From: Cellulophaga baltica
GTDB lineage: Bacteria; Bacteroidota; Bacteroidia; Flavobacteriales; Flavobacteriaceae
Direction: 5' to 3'
Length of the DNA: 46,554 nucleotides
Assembly: GCF_900102165.1 (NCBI RefSeq)
Contig: NZ_FNBD01000006.1
Span: 274,732-321,285, forward strand
In this document: piece by piece, positions 25,561 to 34,342 of the stretch
Numbering within the stretch: the stretch's first letter is position 1
Layout: each line of letters opens with the position of its first letter
Position numbers and translations under genes: made by a program
The notes under the pieces: generated by a model
What the model saw: only the letters and a program-made list of their open reading frames with translations
Database searches by the model: none
What the model was told of the DNA's origin: nothing

Positions 25561-27075
25561 TTATTTTTTGAATATAGAAAATAGCTTTTTTAAGAAGGTG
25601 TCTTTTGGTTTTGCATCACTGCTGGTCGCCACTACAACCTTTTCTTTTGCATAAGTAACAATATGTTTTTCTATATAATTATGTTGTGCTAATATTTTTG
25701 CTACACGTTCTTTGAAGCCCCTGCCTTTCTCTTGATCTATTTGAAAAATAAAATTAGCATACCCGTCTATTTCTGCCAGTACATTAGCTCCGCCATTCCA
25801 TGTTTTACCTTTGATACCATCTTTTTCTATTTGATATATTAAGGCTCTAAACCGTTTTAAAGAGGCTTTGTTAATATTGGGCTTTTCGTTTACAACAACG
25901 CCCGTTACCTCTTGCCGTTGATGGCGTTTCATAATCCTTAATTTATCTGGATGTAACGTAAAGTTTTCACTAGTTACTATTTTCTTTGAATATTTTAAAA
26001 GTGCTGTAATTTTTGAAAATTGATTTTTGTCTCCTGAAAAGGTGATATCATCTACATATCTTGAGTATGTAAAGCCGTATTTAGCTCCTAAACCATCCAA
26101 ACGATAATCCATTTTCTTACAAATAATATTAGTGATAGCCGGGCTACAAGGCGAACCTTGCGGTAAAAAACGATGACCTTGTTGCGCAAAATAATGCTCG
26201 CCTAATAAAGAAATATCTAAGATTTTTGGCTCTGAACAGAGTAATGCAAATAGTATGGATACTTGTTCTGAATAACCCATTGCTTTAAATACGCCTTTGA
26301 TTCTTGTATAGGTAATGGATGGAAAGAAATTTTTTAAATCTTGATTGATAACCACATCTTTATTCACATGAGGTAAAGCATTAGAAAGTATTGATTTTTC
26401 TAAGACACAGCCATGTGCCTTTGGGTGCATGGTTATTTTATTTAAAATATGCTCTAAGATATAGTGTTGTGCTTTTTTTAGACGGGGCATCGGGGCTGAA
26501 ATTAATCTATGCCCTCCAGATTTTTTGGCTACTTTAAAGCGTTTATAATGACTTGTTTTTGAGTTTTTACGAGAATAGGCTAGAAACCGCAATTCTCCTA
26601 AGCTAATTTTCATAGCCTTGGCAATATCATTAGCTGATTCTAAAACGGGTAACCCTTGAGCTTTTAGAAGATCTGTAGCTGTATTTTTATCGTTTAATTG
26701 ATGTGAATACCCTTCACCCAAATAAATAATATCTTCATTCTTTAAGAGCTGCCAGCGCTTAGCTTTTTCTATACGTTCTAAAGCCCTTTTCTCTTTGGTT
26801 TCTTTCTGCTTTTCTTTAGAAATTCGTTTGCGCTCTATGTGCTTTGCGGCAATAAATGCTTCTGTATCCTCTACAGACTTTTCTTTCTTTAATAAGTCAT
26901 GGAGTTGCTTAGAAAGCTCGCTTTCCTTTTTGAAAAACCTATCAACTTTATCAAAATCAACATTATCTTCTCCCCAAAAACCCAATCGTTTCATTTCTGA
27001 AATGATGTACTCTTGTTTAGACGACTGTCTAATTTTATCGTAGATTTCCTGTCTTCTTTCTGTTGAATTACTCAT
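25561..27075 (-). CDS. Retron reverse transcriptase, 504 aa
   Basis: The enzyme copies the msd part of its own RNA into msDNA. RT motifs in order: the retron-specific NALPH (232-236, NAxxH), QDLKNFFPS (245-253), LPQGSPCSP (304-312), catalytic YVDD (340-343) and the retron VTG (390-392). An N-terminal extension of about 130 residues includes a highly charged coiled coil (about 50-108), and a basic tail ends the protein. ATG at 27075 is chosen. The frame stays open to 27141, but that would translate through the a2 repeat of the RNA. The RNA gene ends 8 bp before the start codon, as in known retrons. YVDD instead of YADD is a common variant. Confidence 0.93.
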   Translation of the reverse strand: MSNSTERRQEIYDKIRQSSKQEYIISEMKRLGFWGEDNVDFDKVDRFFKKESELSKQLHDLLKKEKSVEDTEAFIAAKHIERKRISKEKQKETKEKRALERIEKAKRWQLLKNEDIIYLGEGYSHQLNDKNTATDLLKAQGLPVLESANDIAKAMKISLGELRFLAYSRKNSKTSHYKRFKVAKKSGGHRLISAPMPRLKKAQHYILEHILNKITMHPKAHGCVLEKSILSNALPHVNKDVVINQDLKNFFPSITYTRIKGVFKAMGYSEQVSILFALLCSEPKILDISLLGEHYFAQQGHRFLPQGSPCSPAITNIICKKMDYRLDGLGAKYGFTYSRYVDDITFSGDKNQFSKITALLKYSKKIVTSENFTLHPDKLRIMKRHQRQEVTGVVVNEKPNINKASLKRFRALIYQIEKDGIKGKTWNGGANVLAEIDGYANFIFQIDQEKGRGFKERVAKILAQHNYIEKHIVTYAKEKVVVATSSDAKPKDTFLKKLFSIFKK

Positions 27076-27083
27076 AAAAAAAA

Positions 27084-27312
27084 GGTAGCAAATAAGATGT
27101 ATTTTTTCCCTTCGTACGACTCTAAAGACTGAATTGAACAACTCCAGTGAAATAGGTACTAGTGTACTATTTCACTTCATAGAAGTCTAACCGGAAATGG
27201 TACACTAGTACCTATTTCACAAGTTAAGTTCGAGTCAGTGACGCGTTCATTGTCTGTAAACAAGATTGGCGATCCACCAATCAAAATGCAAGGTTTTTAT
27301 CTTATTGCTACC
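27084..27312 (-). ncRNA. Retron msr-msd RNA gene
   Basis: Read on the minus strand, the 5' repeat a1 GGTAGCAATAAGAT (27312-27299) pairs with the 3' repeat a2 ATCTTATTTGCTACC (27098-27084), leaving one bulged base. After a1, the msr part shows the hairpins GATTGGT-GGATC-GCCAATC (27282-27264) and TTGTT-TACA-GACAA (27263-27250). The msd part is a 74-nt hairpin (27220-27147) with a perfect 21-bp stem. A G near the end of a1 (TAAGAT) could be the branching residue, but this is a guess. The RNA begins 18 bp after the SWIM-gene stop and ends 8 bp before the reverse transcriptase ATG. Its extent is inferred from the repeats. Confidence 0.9.
27147..27220 (-). repeat. msd inverted repeat (21-bp perfect stem)
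   Basis: The arms 27147-27167 and 27200-27220 are exact inverted copies; the left arm begins GTGAAATAGGTACTAG. Inside, after a C/A mismatch, ATTTC pairs with GAAAT, and ACTTC pairs with GAAGT around a three-base tip, leaving a 7-nt bulge (minus strand CGGTTAG) on one side. This is the expected form of a retron msd template, so the msDNA should be a long, nearly perfect DNA hairpin. Confidence 0.93.
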
Positions 27313-27330
27313 AAAGTTTAAATATATTAA

Positions 27331-28959
27331 TTATTTTTTATCAAAGCTTATTCTTGTTGCTAAAATATGCTCACAAGGGCCTTTTGTCATCTTATTCATG
27401 TAATAATAATTGCAATTACACTTACCATCTGTAATCTGTAAATCTTTATTAATCACTACCGTTGTTTTGAAGCTATTACTCACTACGGCAGTAACTTCTA
27501 TTTTATCATTTTGAACTTCGGATTTTAAATTACGAACTTCACCATTTTCCATTAATTGGTAGGCTTCTTTATCCGTGGAACTAGAAAAGCGTAATTCTTC
27601 AAGATCAATACCTTCGCGTTTTAATTCTCTAACCCTATACACCTCGTTTTTTAAATCATAAATAACCTTACCCGCTTGTGTAAAAGTTTCTAAAGACTGT
27701 TTTACGGTTTGTACGTCTAAGTTTAGTTTAGTGGCAATCCCTTTTTCCGTATTCAACCAATCTTTTCTTAATTCTAAATAAATACTTTGCATTGTGGTTG
27801 CTGGAACTTTACCTCTAGGTGCTAATAAATCTAGTTGCGTGGCTTGAGACCAATCATTAGCAGTCCAACCAGAAAGACCTAAGGTAAAATACATGTCGTT
27901 AGCCAAATGAGCTATGTAAAAAGAAGGCATTCCGGTTCCTAATAAATGCACCGTAAATTTTCCTGTTATGGGTAATAAGCGTTCTAATAATTGAATTCTT
28001 CTTCTTCCCCAAACTCTAATTTCTTTAGCTTCATTGCCAGTATAGATAGACTGCAAACAAGCTACCTCTATATTCCAAGGCTCAAAGACAGCAAGAATAG
28101 GTTGTCCTGGTTTTAAAATATACTTAATCGCCCTAGGCCCTTTTTTTTCTTTATTTCGTTTTAATACAGCAATAAAATTAGCAATATCTATAGGGTGCAA
28201 ATCAAAAGAGACCTTGTCACTTGTCATCGCAGAGCTTACTTGTAAGAAACCACGAACCCAACTATCTGGTAAATCAATTTTCACCTCTCTATACGATTCT
28301 TCACCTGAAGTTTGAACATCAAAACCTTTAGGATCTATTTTAAATTCTGTGTCTTTATAAGTTCTAATTTTCTGAAATTCATTATAAAGTTTTTGCGAAT
28401 AGTCAATGTTGGTAGTTCCACATTTAAACTCGTTGATGTTATTGAATACATCAAGACCACATGATAATTTTCCATAGACCGATTCGTCTTTACTAAAGCA
28501 CTCAAAGAAAACTTGATCTGGGTGCACCGTAATTACAGGATCTAATACTAACCATGCAGCATAGTCTCTTGTATAGATATATTTAAAATATTCCTTTTGA
28601 GATTTATAGTAAGGTCTAGTAATCTCTTCTCGTTGTTCGCGCAATCCTTTTAATTGTCCTTGTAATTGTCTAATCTCATATTTTATCTTAGGCAATTCTG
28701 CCGAGGCTTCTGCTATCCAATTTGTTTCTTCATTTTTTAACCACGCTAAATATTCAGAATTATCTTTGGGTTGAAAATTAAAATCTGCTACTACTACTTC
28801 ATGCAAAGCTGAAATTGCTTCTCTAAAAGGCAGTTTTTTATCTAAACTGCCCACAAAATATGTAGGCTCTCGTAAAATATCTGGTGCAAAACTCACCCCT
28901 GTAGACGAAGTTCCGTTAACTATACTGCTGGTGCCACTATATTTATAATTAAATTTCAT
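27331..28959 (-). CDS. Winged-helix/SWIM zinc-finger protein, probable retron effector, 542 aa
   Basis: The C terminus carries a SWIM zinc finger: C514, C516, C529 and H531 in CNC-x12-CEH. A winged-helix-like segment precedes it (about 395-450: EKGIATKLNLDVQTVKQSLE). The first 390 residues are not recognised, apart from a charged helical stretch at about 85-115. The protein resembles E. coli YehQ-type SWIM proteins. It overlaps the WGR gene by 11 bp, and its stop lies 18 bp before the retron RNA. From memory, a retron class (type XIII) is defined by two winged-helix/SWIM-associated proteins, which fits this place. It is therefore a probable toxin or effector component. The mechanism is unknown. 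Confidence 0.8.
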   Translation of the reverse strand: MKFNYKYSGTSSIVNGTSSTGVSFAPDILREPTYFVGSLDKKLPFREAISALHEVVVADFNFQPKDNSEYLAWLKNEETNWIAEASAELPKIKYEIRQLQGQLKGLREQREEITRPYYKSQKEYFKYIYTRDYAAWLVLDPVITVHPDQVFFECFSKDESVYGKLSCGLDVFNNINEFKCGTTNIDYSQKLYNEFQKIRTYKDTEFKIDPKGFDVQTSGEESYREVKIDLPDSWVRGFLQVSSAMTSDKVSFDLHPIDIANFIAVLKRNKEKKGPRAIKYILKPGQPILAVFEPWNIEVACLQSIYTGNEAKEIRVWGRRRIQLLERLLPITGKFTVHLLGTGMPSFYIAHLANDMYFTLGLSGWTANDWSQATQLDLLAPRGKVPATTMQSIYLELRKDWLNTEKGIATKLNLDVQTVKQSLETFTQAGKVIYDLKNEVYRVRELKREGIDLEELRFSSSTDKEAYQLMENGEVRNLKSEVQNDKIEVTAVVSNSFKTTVVINKDLQITDGKCNCNYYYMNKMTKGPCEHILATRISFDKK

Positions 28960-31900
28960 TACTTAAATCATGGATTAAGAGTGGAACTTCTATAGTTGGA
29001 TATTGTACTGCTATGGCCAATAAAACATCTATACTTCTGCTTTTATCTCTCAATGTTTTAGTACCTAAAATAGCACTGATAATACGCACTGTCATAACCG
29101 CGACTTCTTCATTTTTTAGCGCCTCTTGTTCTAAGAATGCGTAAATTCTTGTTTTTGCTGCTCTGTTTGAATTGATCCGGAATAAACTGGTTTTAAAGTA
29201 ATTTTCTAAGGCTAAAATTACTTCATGCTTATCTTTAGCATATCCTTCTAAATAATTAGTAACAAAAAACTGCATACGTTCTGTAGGGTGTTCCTGCAGT
29301 TTTTCCAGTAATCGCAAACCTTTATCTTCTGAAAAATGTTTCGTGACCATTTTCATTCCAAAAGCCTGAACATCTTGTTTCACATGATCACAGGCATATA
29401 AAAGCATTTCTACCGTCCAGTTTTTTGCTTCTATATGTTCCTCAAAATACGTACAAGCCCAATCTATAACATCTTGCCATTCTGTATTAAAAATATGTAA
29501 TGCGTCTTCTAACTCATAATTTACACGGGCTGTATTATCCTTGAAAAAATTATATAATTTTGCCCTAATTAAATAGACATCACTATGTGCTAATTGTACC
29601 AATTCTAACATCGTTAAGCTAGAAAGGCTGATGTTTTTTTCAAAAATTGGAGTTCCTAAATTCTGAGCACTCTCATATTTTGATCCTATAAGCGTCATAA
29701 TATGCGCTTTGGATAAAGACGACAAATCTCTTTCGAAATACTTAATCAGTAACTCATAACAATTCTGATGCACCCCTTGGTACGTTTCTGCCTCTGTTAG
29801 AACTTGTAATAATTGGTGCAATAAATTAGCTTTAAAGGCATGGTCTAAGTTTACTAATCGTTCAATAGTAGGCTGAATAGCTTCTCTGACTTCCTGAAAT
29901 TCAGAAAATAAAAACCCTACAATATCTTGTTTATTCGCTAATAAAAAATCATCTGGAAAATGAGCTAACAATGCAATTCCTGCTTTTCGTAGGGTTGCTT
30001 CATCTGAATTAATGTACTCCTCGAACGAGTCTTTAAATAACTCATAGGCGGGTACACTATTATATTTTGCCAGATTGAGTGCAAATAATTTATTAGTTGT
30101 TAGATTAGAATTAGATAATTCTGCAATTTTATAAGAAGGTGTTTCCTTTAAGAGTTTGCCAAATTCCGACTCACCAATCAGCTCATTAACCGCAATTAAA
30201 AAATCTTTGTTAAAACTATTTATAGGGTCAAACAGGGGTTGTAAGGACGCAATTTGAATAGGATGATTACAAGGAAGATTGTATTGAAATAAGCTTTTCA
30301 AATAAGTGATTACTTCAATAGCATTACTAAGTAATAAAGCGGGTATAAAATGGCTGTTATCAAAATAATTACGTTCGTAGGTTTTTAACCAACCCAATCC
30401 TAGTTCGATTGCTTTTTCATTATCAGATTTTAAAAGAGCCAATAAAACAGTTTCCTCTGGTTGCACTATTCTGTACTTGTTTTCTAAAATATCAAGTATT
30501 AAATCTAACACCTTCGGATGATAATGACTTACCAACTTCGCTATCAAATCATCGTCAATTGTATCTAAAAAATGTGCATTTTCTTTTATAATTCGCAATG
30601 AAAAATCTACCGCAATCGTACTTTTAGCATTAGCTAAAATGTTTATTACATCATCTGGTTTTGTATCCCATACACTAGATAGCGCTTCTTCTCTGGGGCT
30701 ATCTGATTGAATTTCATCTACATAATACCATTTATTTTTTAAATGCTGTACTCTTGATGAGTTCCCGTACAAAATGTACATTAAAGCTAGGTAGTCATGG
30801 TATTTAGGAAAAATTCTTTTCTCCGAAGTATAACGACCCGTATAAGAGTCATAATTGTAGGCATATTGAACTTCTTGTTTTGCGCCATCATCCTCGTCAT
30901 TAAGCGCACATAGCGTTTCTGTAGCATATTTGATATAGGCATCTGTATTTTCTGTGCTTATTTCATATACTTTCTTATAGGTGGCCTTATTAAAATAATT
31001 TTTTGTCTTAGCTGAAAAGGCTATAGAAGGATTCTCTTTCTTCTTTTCATCTATTGCTAGTACCCATGAATCGTTGCTGTAAATATAGTCTGATGCATAT
31101 CCCGGTTTACTTACGGCTATACGCTTGGAAAGTAACGCAAAGAATGAAATATCATTTGTAATTTGTACTGTTCTATAGATGTATCTTATAGACTTAAATA
31201 CATTAACCTCTAAACTTATTTTGTCTAATAGCTGGTATATCTTGTGGCGTAAGGCCTCATTCTTATTAGCGAAAACATACGCATAATATAACAGAGAAGC
31301 ATCCACGGTATTCTCGCTAATATATTGCATGGGTAAAGAATGAATCTGATCCTCAGAAATATACTTAGAAACTTCTGTGTGTATAACTTGTTGGTCTACA
31401 GTATTTCCGTACTTTAAAATATATGCACATGCTGCTCTACCCGCTATTGTTTTGAAAGTATGTTGTTTAAATACTTCTAAAATTTTTTGGGTATATGTAG
31501 TATTTCCAAATGATGCTAATACTGTTATGGTGTTATGTTGTTGAAATTCATCCGTAGCTGATAAAAATTGAGCAATTACATCTGAAGCAGTAACCATTTT
31601 TAAGGTTCCTGCTCTTAAAATAATTCGCGATACCTTCCAGTTCCTTGTATATGTCTGGTTTAAAGCTTGTTGCAAATTTTTTAAGATAGTTTCTTCTCTA
31701 ATCGTATTTACAGAAGAACTTGGAATCTTAGCCGTTTCAGCCGATACTTCCAGTAGCGTATCGGAGTATCCTTTTTTTTCTTTACTATCAATAAGCGCAT
31801 TAAAAATTTTATAAGCTTCGTCATAAGCTACCGGAAAAACAGTTTTGGTACCTTCCCGTAACTGTGCTCCTCGCCTCCCGTACCTGAAGTTTACTACAAA

Positions 31901-31990
31901 TAAATCTTGATTTTCACAGAGATCTACTTCATAAACTTTGTCCGATTTTCCTTCAGAAAAATAGAGTTTCTTTTGTTTTACTAATTTCAA
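28949..31990 (-). CDS. WGR-domain, HEAT-like repeat protein, probable retron effector, 1013 aa
   Basis: Residues 1-75 match a WGR domain, with FVVNFRYGRRG (31-41; Tyr in place of Trp) and the following F.V.YDEAYKIF helix. WGR domains bind nucleic acids in PARPs and in MolR/YehI-type proteins. The remaining 900 residues are helical with HEAT-like character (ALLKSDNEKAIELGLGWL, VLALENYF and similar). No enzyme motif was seen. It is the first gene of the retron cassette and overlaps the SWIM gene by 11 bp, so the two are coupled. In E. coli the yehI/yehQ genes show the same WGR and SWIM partners, but with AAA and VWA proteins that are absent here. Confidence 0.8.
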   Translation of the reverse strand: MKLVKQKKLYFSEGKSDKVYEVDLCENQDLFVVNFRYGRRGAQLREGTKTVFPVAYDEAYKIFNALIDSKEKKGYSDTLLEVSAETAKIPSSSVNTIREETILKNLQQALNQTYTRNWKVSRIILRAGTLKMVTASDVIAQFLSATDEFQQHNTITVLASFGNTTYTQKILEVFKQHTFKTIAGRAACAYILKYGNTVDQQVIHTEVSKYISEDQIHSLPMQYISENTVDASLLYYAYVFANKNEALRHKIYQLLDKISLEVNVFKSIRYIYRTVQITNDISFFALLSKRIAVSKPGYASDYIYSNDSWVLAIDEKKKENPSIAFSAKTKNYFNKATYKKVYEISTENTDAYIKYATETLCALNDEDDGAKQEVQYAYNYDSYTGRYTSEKRIFPKYHDYLALMYILYGNSSRVQHLKNKWYYVDEIQSDSPREEALSSVWDTKPDDVINILANAKSTIAVDFSLRIIKENAHFLDTIDDDLIAKLVSHYHPKVLDLILDILENKYRIVQPEETVLLALLKSDNEKAIELGLGWLKTYERNYFDNSHFIPALLLSNAIEVITYLKSLFQYNLPCNHPIQIASLQPLFDPINSFNKDFLIAVNELIGESEFGKLLKETPSYKIAELSNSNLTTNKLFALNLAKYNSVPAYELFKDSFEEYINSDEATLRKAGIALLAHFPDDFLLANKQDIVGFLFSEFQEVREAIQPTIERLVNLDHAFKANLLHQLLQVLTEAETYQGVHQNCYELLIKYFERDLSSLSKAHIMTLIGSKYESAQNLGTPIFEKNISLSSLTMLELVQLAHSDVYLIRAKLYNFFKDNTARVNYELEDALHIFNTEWQDVIDWACTYFEEHIEAKNWTVEMLLYACDHVKQDVQAFGMKMVTKHFSEDKGLRLLEKLQEHPTERMQFFVTNYLEGYAKDKHEVILALENYFKTSLFRINSNRAAKTRIYAFLEQEALKNEEVAVMTVRIISAILGTKTLRDKSRSIDVLLAIAVQYPTIEVPLLIHDLSNEI

Positions 31991-32366
31991 CCTATAAACA
32001 TTTTTAGTTTTTAAATATATAAAACTCTAAGAAACTATCAACGGATTTGAACGAGTAAATGAATAAAAAAAGCTATAAATAACACAACTAATTTTCTATA
32101 TACTGTAAACTTGATGTACATAAATCAGTATTTACCCCCCTTTCCTCCCCAATTTAACATTTACTATTTGCCCTCATCTTTAGAAACAAAAGCTCTAAGT
32201 AATTGAACGATAAACAGATAGTTTTAAAAAAAGTTAAAACTTTGTAAAGTAAACTAATTCTTACACGGATTTTAACTATTGCAACAAGCAAAAACAAGTA
32301 TATTTACCGACGATTAAACAAAAAAAACAACACTTTAAATTAATTTAATAACTAAAATCAAATATT
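31991..32366. other. Divergent intergenic region, no gene seen
   Basis: This 376-bp, very AT-rich region separates the retron operon (-) from the beta-barrel gene (+), so it must hold promoters for both. TATATTTA near 32300 is one mismatch from TAnnTTTG and may serve the beta-barrel gene. No match was seen for the retron side. The long leader of the beta-barrel gene is A-rich, which is common in this phylum. Confidence 0.45.
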
Positions 32367-33242
32367 ATGAAACATATTTTTATAGCGCTTACCGCGCTTA
32401 TAATGACAAGTTCAGCGTACAGCCAATTTCAAGTTTCTGCCAGTACAGGATATGCAGTAGGTAGTGCCGGAATGAAATTAGGAGAAATAACTACTGTTTC
32501 TGAGACAGGAGCAAATGTTGAGAACTCTTACGGAAGTTACGGTGAAGGTGTAAATTTTCAAATAAGAGGTACGTATTTTTTTAATGATACTTTCGGAGCA
32601 GACGTAAGTTTAGGATACTTACATGGATCTGACCAAGATGTTACGGTAGTAAATTCTACAAGTCAACAAGTAAACGCCATTGCTAGAGCGCGTGCTTTTG
32701 GAGGATCTGCTTCATTGGTTTATAAGTTTAATAATAATGTTTTTGGACGTATAGGTGGTTTGTTTAAGGTAGCTGGTAAAACAGAAGCTGTAGTGTATAA
32801 CAAAGCAGTATTTACTGATCAGGAGGCTGAAGCACAAAATTTACCATCTGGATCCTATTCAGAAACAAACTATAAAGAAGATTTTCACGGACATTTTCCA
32901 ATCGGTTTAGTAGCTGCTCTTGGATATAACTATGAATTAAGTCCTAACCTTAGCCTTTTTGCTGAAGCAGAATATTATGGGATTAGCTTAAAGCGTAAAG
33001 ATTCTGAGATTTCAGAATTTAATACGGATATTGTTTTACCTGATGGAACTGTTGCTGCTGCTGGTGTATTTTCTATAGACAACCTACCTGATGGCACCAA
33101 CAAAAAAACAACGTACGTAGATAACTTATCAAGTAGTGATACAGATACTACTAAAAGATTATCGCAAAAGGTACCTTATTCTTCTTTTGGAATTAATTTT
33201 GGTATTACGTACAAATTCAAGCCTTCGGCTGCTAAAGAATAA
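32367..33242 (+). CDS. Outer-membrane beta-barrel protein, 291 aa
   Basis: Residues 1-19 form a signal peptide (cleavage after SAYS). The remainder alternates Gly/aromatic strands (GYAVGSAGMKLG, FGADVSLGYLHG, SASLVYKFNN, GLVAALGYNYEL, FAEAEYYGISLKRK), and the chain ends FGINFGITYKF, a typical terminal strand. This fits an OmpA/OmpX-like or porin-family barrel of about ten strands. No peptidoglycan-binding domain is attached. It has its own terminator and is monocistronic. Its function is unknown. Confidence 0.85.
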   Translation: MKHIFIALTALIMTSSAYSQFQVSASTGYAVGSAGMKLGEITTVSETGANVENSYGSYGEGVNFQIRGTYFFNDTFGADVSLGYLHGSDQDVTVVNSTSQQVNAIARARAFGGSASLVYKFNNNVFGRIGGLFKVAGKTEAVVYNKAVFTDQEAEAQNLPSGSYSETNYKEDFHGHFPIGLVAALGYNYELSPNLSLFAEAEYYGISLKRKDSEISEFNTDIVLPDGTVAAAGVFSIDNLPDGTNKKTTYVDNLSSSDTDTTKRLSQKVPYSSFGINFGITYKFKPSAAKE

Positions 33243-33270
33243 CAACATACTTCATATTAAGTATTGTCAT

Positions 33271-33306
33271 AAAAACCTGCCTTTTCTAAAGCGCAGGTTT
33301 TTTTAT
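33271..33306 (+). terminator. Intrinsic terminator of the beta-barrel gene
   Basis: AAAAACCTGC (33271-33280) pairs with GCAGGTTTTT (33293-33302) across a 12-nt loop, followed by further T residues. It lies 28 bp after the stop codon. Confidence 0.88.
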
Positions 33307-33774
33307 TTTACCAACAAGCACATTACCCTAGCATTCTTACAAAAGCTTATTGTTTCTTATATAGATAAATTAAGCCTCTCTTTCCTTTCCTCTATTCTTA
33401 AACTCTCCGCTCTCTATGATTTTTGGAATCTCTTTCTTGAAATTATTATCAAGCACACAAGCTTAAACGGAATTAATAGTAAAGCAAGGTTTATAGCTCA
33501 AACCATCATTCCTACGCCTTAATTTCAAATCCGATTTTTCAGTACCAAATTGCTATTTAAAGCGATGTGTTTAGAAAACAAATTTTCAATACCCCATAAA
33601 TACTCTAAAACATATACGGCAAAAATCAAATGGTATGAAGTAATAAAGCGTAAAACTCCCCCCTACCTTGCATCTTAGTAAGTTATAGCATACCCTTTTA
33701 AAATTAGTAGGGAATCTTAATCCTATAAGATTCTCACTAACGAACAGTCACATCAAGTTAAAACCACGAGAAAA
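33307..33774. other. Intergenic, no gene seen
   Basis: A + strand frame running from inside the beta-barrel gene to 33522 was judged spurious. The rest is AT-rich without recognisable folds. The promoter of the next small membrane protein should lie near 33700-33760, but no consensus was recognised. Confidence 0.45.
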
Positions 33775-34191
33775 ATGAATCATCAATTTACAAAATATGT
33801 ATTAGCAGGAATTTTAGGAACCGTCTTAATGACTATTATTATGATTATGGCTCCAAACATTGGAATGCCAGAAATGGCACCTTGGAAACTATTAGCAGGC
33901 GCCATGAGTGTTTCTATTACAATAGGGTGGATATTACACTTTATTATGGGAATTACTTTCGCCCTATTATACGGGTATGTTTTCGCACCCAACATATCTA
34001 TAACGAATATCTGGCTAAAAGGAATTGCCTTTGGTATTGTAGCCCTAGTGCTAGCCCAAATAGGGATAAAAGTGATGGGGATGTTATTTGAAATGCCTCC
34101 GATGGATGGCTCAATGCCTATGAGATTAGTTGCTATGACTATTGGTCACATTGTATTTGGTATGGTTACGGCAAGAGTCATTGGAAAATAA
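33775..34191 (+). CDS. Small four-helix membrane protein (DUF6789-like), 138 aa
   Basis: Four hydrophobic segments (about 8-28, 45-68, 80-102 and 115-135) leave almost no soluble part. The protein is Met- and Gly-rich (MAPNIGMPEMAPW, MLFEMPPMDGSMPM). The MP-containing loops between helices 1-2 and 3-4 look conserved and functional. It resembles DUF6789-type proteins of unknown function. It stands about 150 bp upstream of the pyruvate oxidase gene, on the same strand but with room for a separate promoter. Confidence 0.65.
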   Translation: MNHQFTKYVLAGILGTVLMTIIMIMAPNIGMPEMAPWKLLAGAMSVSITIGWILHFIMGITFALLYGYVFAPNISITNIWLKGIAFGIVALVLAQIGIKVMGMLFEMPPMDGSMPMRLVAMTIGHIVFGMVTARVIGK

Positions 34192-34342
34192 ATAAACTTT
34201 TACATAGCAGTAAGGTGTTTTATAGCAACGGATTACTATAAGGTAGGCACAACCCTAAAATAATCAATTGATGAGTAATCTTATGGCAATATACGTGCTA
34301 TAGAGACTTTTAAAAAAAACAGAATCTTTAAAAATTATAATT

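Noticed and set aside
27076-27141. Upstream extension of the reverse transcriptase to 27141
   Set aside because: It would start without an ATG and translate through the a2 repeat of the retron RNA. ATG at 27075 fits the usual retron layout.
27147-27220. Inverted repeat considered as an IS terminal repeat or a plain terminator
   Set aside because: There is no transposase beside it and no T run after the stem. Its place between a1/a2 repeats and before a retron reverse transcriptase identifies it as msd.
33136-33522. Open frame of 128 codons overlapping the end of the beta-barrel gene
   Set aside because: It lies in another frame of a clear gene, crosses that gene's terminator, and has a composition of Leu, Ile, Ser and Lys expected of AT-rich non-coding sequence.
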